From the NCBI RefSeq assembly GCF_013415485.1, contig NZ_JACBXS010000007.1, positions 1 through 64,000 on the forward strand: a DNA stretch of 64,000 nucleotides. The letters run 5' to 3'. This document shows positions 61,321 to 64,000 of this stretch, piece after piece. The notes under the pieces are model-generated. The model was not told the origin of the DNA. It worked only from the letters and a program-made list of their open reading frames with translations, and did no database searches. The DNA comes from Rhabdonatronobacter sediminivivens. GTDB taxonomy: Bacteria; Pseudomonadota; Alphaproteobacteria; Rhodobacterales; Rhodobacteraceae. How positions within the stretch are numbered: position 1 is the first letter of the stretch; every line of letters starts with the position of its first letter. A program made the position numbers and the translations under genes.

Positions 61321-62549
61321 AGCTGACGGATCTGGAGATTCTCACCATCGGCACCCCGCCGCCGGGCTGGGGCGGGCGCTACTGGATCATTGTCAGGCTG
61401 ACCACCGCTTGCGGGATCATTGGGTATGGCGAGGTCTATGCGGCCTCGGTCGGGCCTGCGGCCATGGAGGCGGTGATCGGGGATGTGTTCAGCCGCCACA
61501 TGCAGGGCGAAAGCCCCGAGAATATTGAGCTGATGTTCCGCCGCGCCTATTCCAGCGGCTTCACCCAGCGCCCGGACCTGACCGTGATGGGGGCGTTTTC
61601 GGGGTTGGAGATCGCCTGTTGGGACATCCTGGGCAAGGCCCGCGACCGCCCCGTCTGGGCGCTTCTGGGCGGGCGGATGAATGAGCGGCTGCGCGCCTAT
61701 ACTTACCTGTATCCGCTGGCGCATCATGACAAGGCCGCGTTCTGGACCAGCCCCGACATGGCCGCCGAAAGCGCGCTGGCCGCGGTCGATCAGGGCTTCA
61801 CCGCCATCAAGCTGGACCCGGCGGGGCCCTATACCATCCGCGGCGGGCACCAGCCTTCGATGCGCGATATCGACCAGAGCGCGCGCATCCTGGCCGCGAT
61901 CCGCGAGGCCATCGGCCCGCGCGCCGATATCCTCTTTGGCACCCATGGCCAGTTCACCCCCGCCGGGGCGGTGCGGTTGGGGGCGGCGCTGGAACCCTAC
62001 CAGCCGCTGTGGTTCGAAGAACCCATCCCCCCCGATGACCTGCCCGGCATGGCCCAGGTCGCCCGCGCGCTGCGCATCCCCATAGCCACCGGCGAACGTC
62101 TGACCACCAAGGCCGAATTCGGCGCCGTCCTGCGCGCCGGTGCCGCCAGCATCCTGCAACCGGCCCTGGGCCGCGCAGGCGGCATTTGGGAGGTCAAGAA
62201 GATCGCCGCCATGGCCGAGGTCTTTGGCGCGCAACTGGCCCCGCATCTTTACGCCGGCCCGGTGGAATGGGCGGCGAATGTGCACCTGGCCGCATCCATC
62301 CCCAACCTGCTGATGATCGAATGCATCCAGACGGGGGGCGAATTCCACCGCCCCCTGATCGGCAACACCCTGCAGGTCGAAGACGGTTTTGTGACCCCGC
62401 CAGACGCGCCCGGCCTGGGGATTTCCTTTGACGAAACCCTGGCGCGGGCGCACCCTTGCACGGACGAAGGGCTGCATCTGCAGATGCAGGAGGCGCCCTG
62501 CGATTACACCAGGCAGAACAGTTTTGAAGGAGGTGCCCCCCGAGATTGA
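61317..62549 (+). CDS. Mandelate racemase/muconate lactonizing enzyme (enolase superfamily)
   Basis: A 410-residue enolase-superfamily protein with an N-terminal capping domain (KLTDLEILTIGTPPPGWGGRYWIIVRL) and a barrel. Barrel residues visible: KLDPAGP on strand 2, LWFEEPIPPDD and PIATGERL carrying two metal-ligand Glu, and His in APHLYAGPVEW. At the first metal-ligand position the strand reads GTHGQFT where relatives such as galactonate dehydratase have an Asp (D-F-H-G-R). The activity is probably dehydration or epimerisation of an acid, with altered metal binding. Overlaps the dehydrogenase gene by four bases. Confidence 0.85.
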   Translation: MKLTDLEILTIGTPPPGWGGRYWIIVRLTTACGIIGYGEVYAASVGPAAMEAVIGDVFSRHMQGESPENIELMFRRAYSSGFTQRPDLTVMGAFSGLEIACWDILGKARDRPVWALLGGRMNERLRAYTYLYPLAHHDKAAFWTSPDMAAESALAAVDQGFTAIKLDPAGPYTIRGGHQPSMRDIDQSARILAAIREAIGPRADILFGTHGQFTPAGAVRLGAALEPYQPLWFEEPIPPDDLPGMAQVARALRIPIATGERLTTKAEFGAVLRAGAASILQPALGRAGGIWEVKKIAAMAEVFGAQLAPHLYAGPVEWAANVHLAASIPNLLMIECIQTGGEFHRPLIGNTLQVEDGFVTPPDAPGLGISFDETLARAHPCTDEGLHLQMQEAPCDYTRQNSFEGGAPRD

Positions 62550-62555
62550 CACCCG

Positions 62556-62595
62556 CCCCGCAGAACGGGGTTGTAAAACGACATCATGTCGTTTT
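62556..62595. promoter_or_regulatory. Two adjacent inverted repeats before the peptide-type binding-protein gene
   Basis: CCCCG-CAGAA-CGGGG (62556-62570) is followed by AAAACGACA-TCA-TGTCGTTTT (62575-62595), a perfect 9-bp inverted repeat ending in a T-run. The pair could be an intrinsic terminator/attenuator after the enolase gene, or the second palindrome could be an operator for the downstream transporter. Confidence 0.5.
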
Positions 62596-62692
62596 TGATG
62601 AAAAGCATGTCGCAGCACGCCCGTGAAACGGCGTGAAATGCAAGACCATGATGAACAAGTCAGGGCCGGAACGGTCGAAAAGACAGGGAGAA

Positions 62693-64000
62693 ATGACCAT
62701 GACGCACAAGAAGCGCAAGGCAACCGAATTGCACCCCGCAGCACAGCTTTATGCCCGCGAATGCCATGAAGGCAAGCTGAGCCGGCGTGAGTTCCTGACC
62801 CGCGCCACGGCGCTGGGGGTGACGGCGCCCGCCGCCTATGGCCTGCTGGGCCTGGCCGCGCCCGCAGCGCGCGCCGATACGCCGCAGATGGGCGGCAGTC
62901 TGCGCATGCAGATGGACATCAAGGCCCAGCGTGATCCGCGCACCTGGGACTGGTCGGAACTGGCCAATGTCTGCCGCGGGTGGCTGGAATACCTGGTCAG
63001 CTATGAACGCGACGGATCGATCCAGCCCGTGCTGCTGGAAAGCTGGGAGGCGAATGAGGACGCCACCGTCTTTACCCTCAACGTGCGCCCCGGCGTGACC
63101 TGGAACAACGGCGATCCGTTCACCTCGGCGGATGTGGCGCATAATATCGAACGCTGGTGCGATGCCTCGGTCGAAGGCAACTCCATGGCCGGGCGGATGA
63201 GTTCGATCTCCGAGGATGGCGCGCTGCGCGAAGGTGCGATCGAGATCGTGGACGATCTGACCCTGCGGCTGCACCTGGCCAACCCCGATATCGCCATCAT
63301 TGCCAACATGTCGGACTATCCGGCCGCCGTGGTGCATCCGTCCTTTACCGGCGATGATCCGGTCGCAAATCCCATCGGCACCGGCCCGTATCGGCCCGTC
63401 AGCCATGACACCGGCATCGGCGCTGTGATCGAGCGCAACCCTGACCATACCTGGTGGAATGAGGGCAATGGCGCCTGGCTGGACCGGATCGAATTTGTCG
63501 ATCTGGGAACCGATCCCTCGGCCTGGGTGGCCGCCGCCGAAGGTGGCGAGATCGAGCTGACCTACCAGACCACGGGCGATTTCGTCGACATCTTCGCCGC
63601 CATTGGTATGCCCGAGTCCGAGGCGATCACCGCCGCGACCCTGGCCGTGCGCTTCAATCAGGAACAGGAGCCATACACCAACCGCAATGTGCGCCGCGCG
63701 CTGCAGATGGCGGTGGACAACGCGGTCGTCCTGGAACTGGGCTATGACGGGCGCGGGACCGAGGCCGAAAACCACCATGTCTGCCCGCTGCACCCCGAAT
63801 ATGCCGAGCTTCCACCGCTGACGGTCGATCCGGCCGCCGCGCGTGAGATGATCGAGGCCGAGGGTCTGGGCGATCACGAGTTCGAGCTGATCTCGATCGA
63901 TGACAACTGGCAGGCGGCCACATGCGATACTGTCGCGGCGCAGATACGAGCGGCCGGCATCAACATCCGCCGGACCATCCTGCCGGGCGCAACCTTCTGG
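62693..64000 (+). CDS. Peptide/opine-type ABC transporter substrate-binding protein, Tat-exported (partial, runs off window)
   Basis: The first 436 codons of a family 5 extracellular binding protein. The N-terminus has a twin-arginine signal: SRREFLTRA followed by a hydrophobic stretch and cleavage after AARA near residue 60. The mature part shows GGSLRMQMDIKAQRDPRTWDWS, LLESWEANEDATVFTLNVRPGVTWNNGDPFTSADV and NPIGTGPYRPV, typical of DppA/OppA-like proteins. Start at ATG 62693 or the in-frame ATG at 62699, after ACAGGGAG. No stop is reached. Likely imports the substrate of the preceding genes, with permease and ATPase genes expected just beyond the window. Confidence 0.9.
   Translation, partial: MTMTHKKRKATELHPAAQLYARECHEGKLSRREFLTRATALGVTAPAAYGLLGLAAPAARADTPQMGGSLRMQMDIKAQRDPRTWDWSELANVCRGWLEYLVSYERDGSIQPVLLESWEANEDATVFTLNVRPGVTWNNGDPFTSADVAHNIERWCDASVEGNSMAGRMSSISEDGALREGAIEIVDDLTLRLHLANPDIAIIANMSDYPAAVVHPSFTGDDPVANPIGTGPYRPVSHDTGIGAVIERNPDHTWWNEGNGAWLDRIEFVDLGTDPSAWVAAAEGGEIELTYQTTGDFVDIFAAIGMPESEAITAATLAVRFNQEQEPYTNRNVRRALQMAVDNAVVLELGYDGRGTEAENHHVCPLHPEYAELPPLTVDPAAAREMIEAEGLGDHEFELISIDDNWQAATCDTVAAQIRAAGINIRRTILPGATFW

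Overview
The window is a GC-rich, densely coded stretch of an alphaproteobacterial chromosome, almost certainly from the Rhodobacterales (Rhodobacteraceae/Roseobacter group). The evidence is the gene content and order: an rpoE-chrR pair divergent from a five-gene FAD-oxidase/DUF1365/MFS/DUF3833/SDR operon in the same order as the Rhodobacter sphaeroides singlet-oxygen regulon operon, a stand-alone ctaD for an aa3 oxidase, tripartite tricarboxylate (TTT) transporters, MttB-like and GcvT/FAD amine-catabolism proteins, and an Anbu operon. I cannot name a genus. I see one tRNA (Asp, GTC) and no rRNA, CRISPR array, transposase or prophage.

Layout. (1) 0.1-11.1 kb: a leftward operon of a class V aminotransferase, TctC-TctB-TctA, a methyltransferase and a xylose-isomerase-like TIM barrel. 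It diverges from a large FAD/Fe-S 2-hydroxyacid dehydrogenase, a GntR/FCD regulator and a universal stress protein, and looks like uptake and oxidation of an unidentified carboxylic acid. (2) 11.5-14.0 kb: an Lrp regulator divergent from arginase and ornithine cyclodeaminase (arginine to proline). (3) 14.2-21.6 kb: a transglutaminase, a CaiB-GST pair, a solitary xanthine-dehydrogenase-type Mo subunit and oligoendopeptidase F. (4) 21.8-25.9 kb: the Anbu proteasome-like operon (circularly permuted ATP-grasp, alpha-E, transglutaminase, Anbu). (5) 26-30.1 kb: AsmA, DUF2244, pgsA, moaD, moaE.

(6) 30.3-39.6 kb is the most interesting region. It holds a flavin-dependent sulfonate monooxygenase, an aldo/keto reductase, a sugar ABC transporter, a flavin reductase, a GntR/UTRA regulator and a Gfo/Idh/MocA enzyme. 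Together they match an oxidative sulfoquinovose desulfurization (sulfo-SMO) pathway in which the usual GH31 sulfoquinovosidase is absent and an NAD-dependent glycosidase of the Gfo/Idh/MocA fold probably replaces it. Two nearly identical 21-bp direct-repeat operators, one before the monooxygenase and one before the regulator, tie the cluster into one regulon.

(7) 39.7-46.4 kb: housekeeping genes (ctaD, tRNA-Asp, pssA-psd, a flavin reductase-like protein, a short YigZ/IMPACT protein, mutL). (8) 46.6-52.7 kb: rpoE-chrR and the divergent lipid operon, with two matching divergent promoters of the form TCATCC-N17-GTATCAC. (9) 52.8-64 kb: DUF3775, an MttB-family methyltransferase, an XRE regulator and a divergent operon of membrane di-iron desaturase, PhnD-like protein, GcvT/FAD dehydrogenase, zinc alcohol dehydrogenase, an enolase-superfamily enzyme and a Tat-exported peptide-type binding protein running off the end. 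This last group looks like catabolism of an unidentified N-methylated compound.

Non-coding structure worth attention includes a 93-bp structured element flanked by 12-bp direct repeats inside the Anbu operon, a long hairpin carrying a perfect (GGGT)n quadruplex motif in its apex after the Mo-subunit gene, and candidate operators for the Lrp and XRE regulators.
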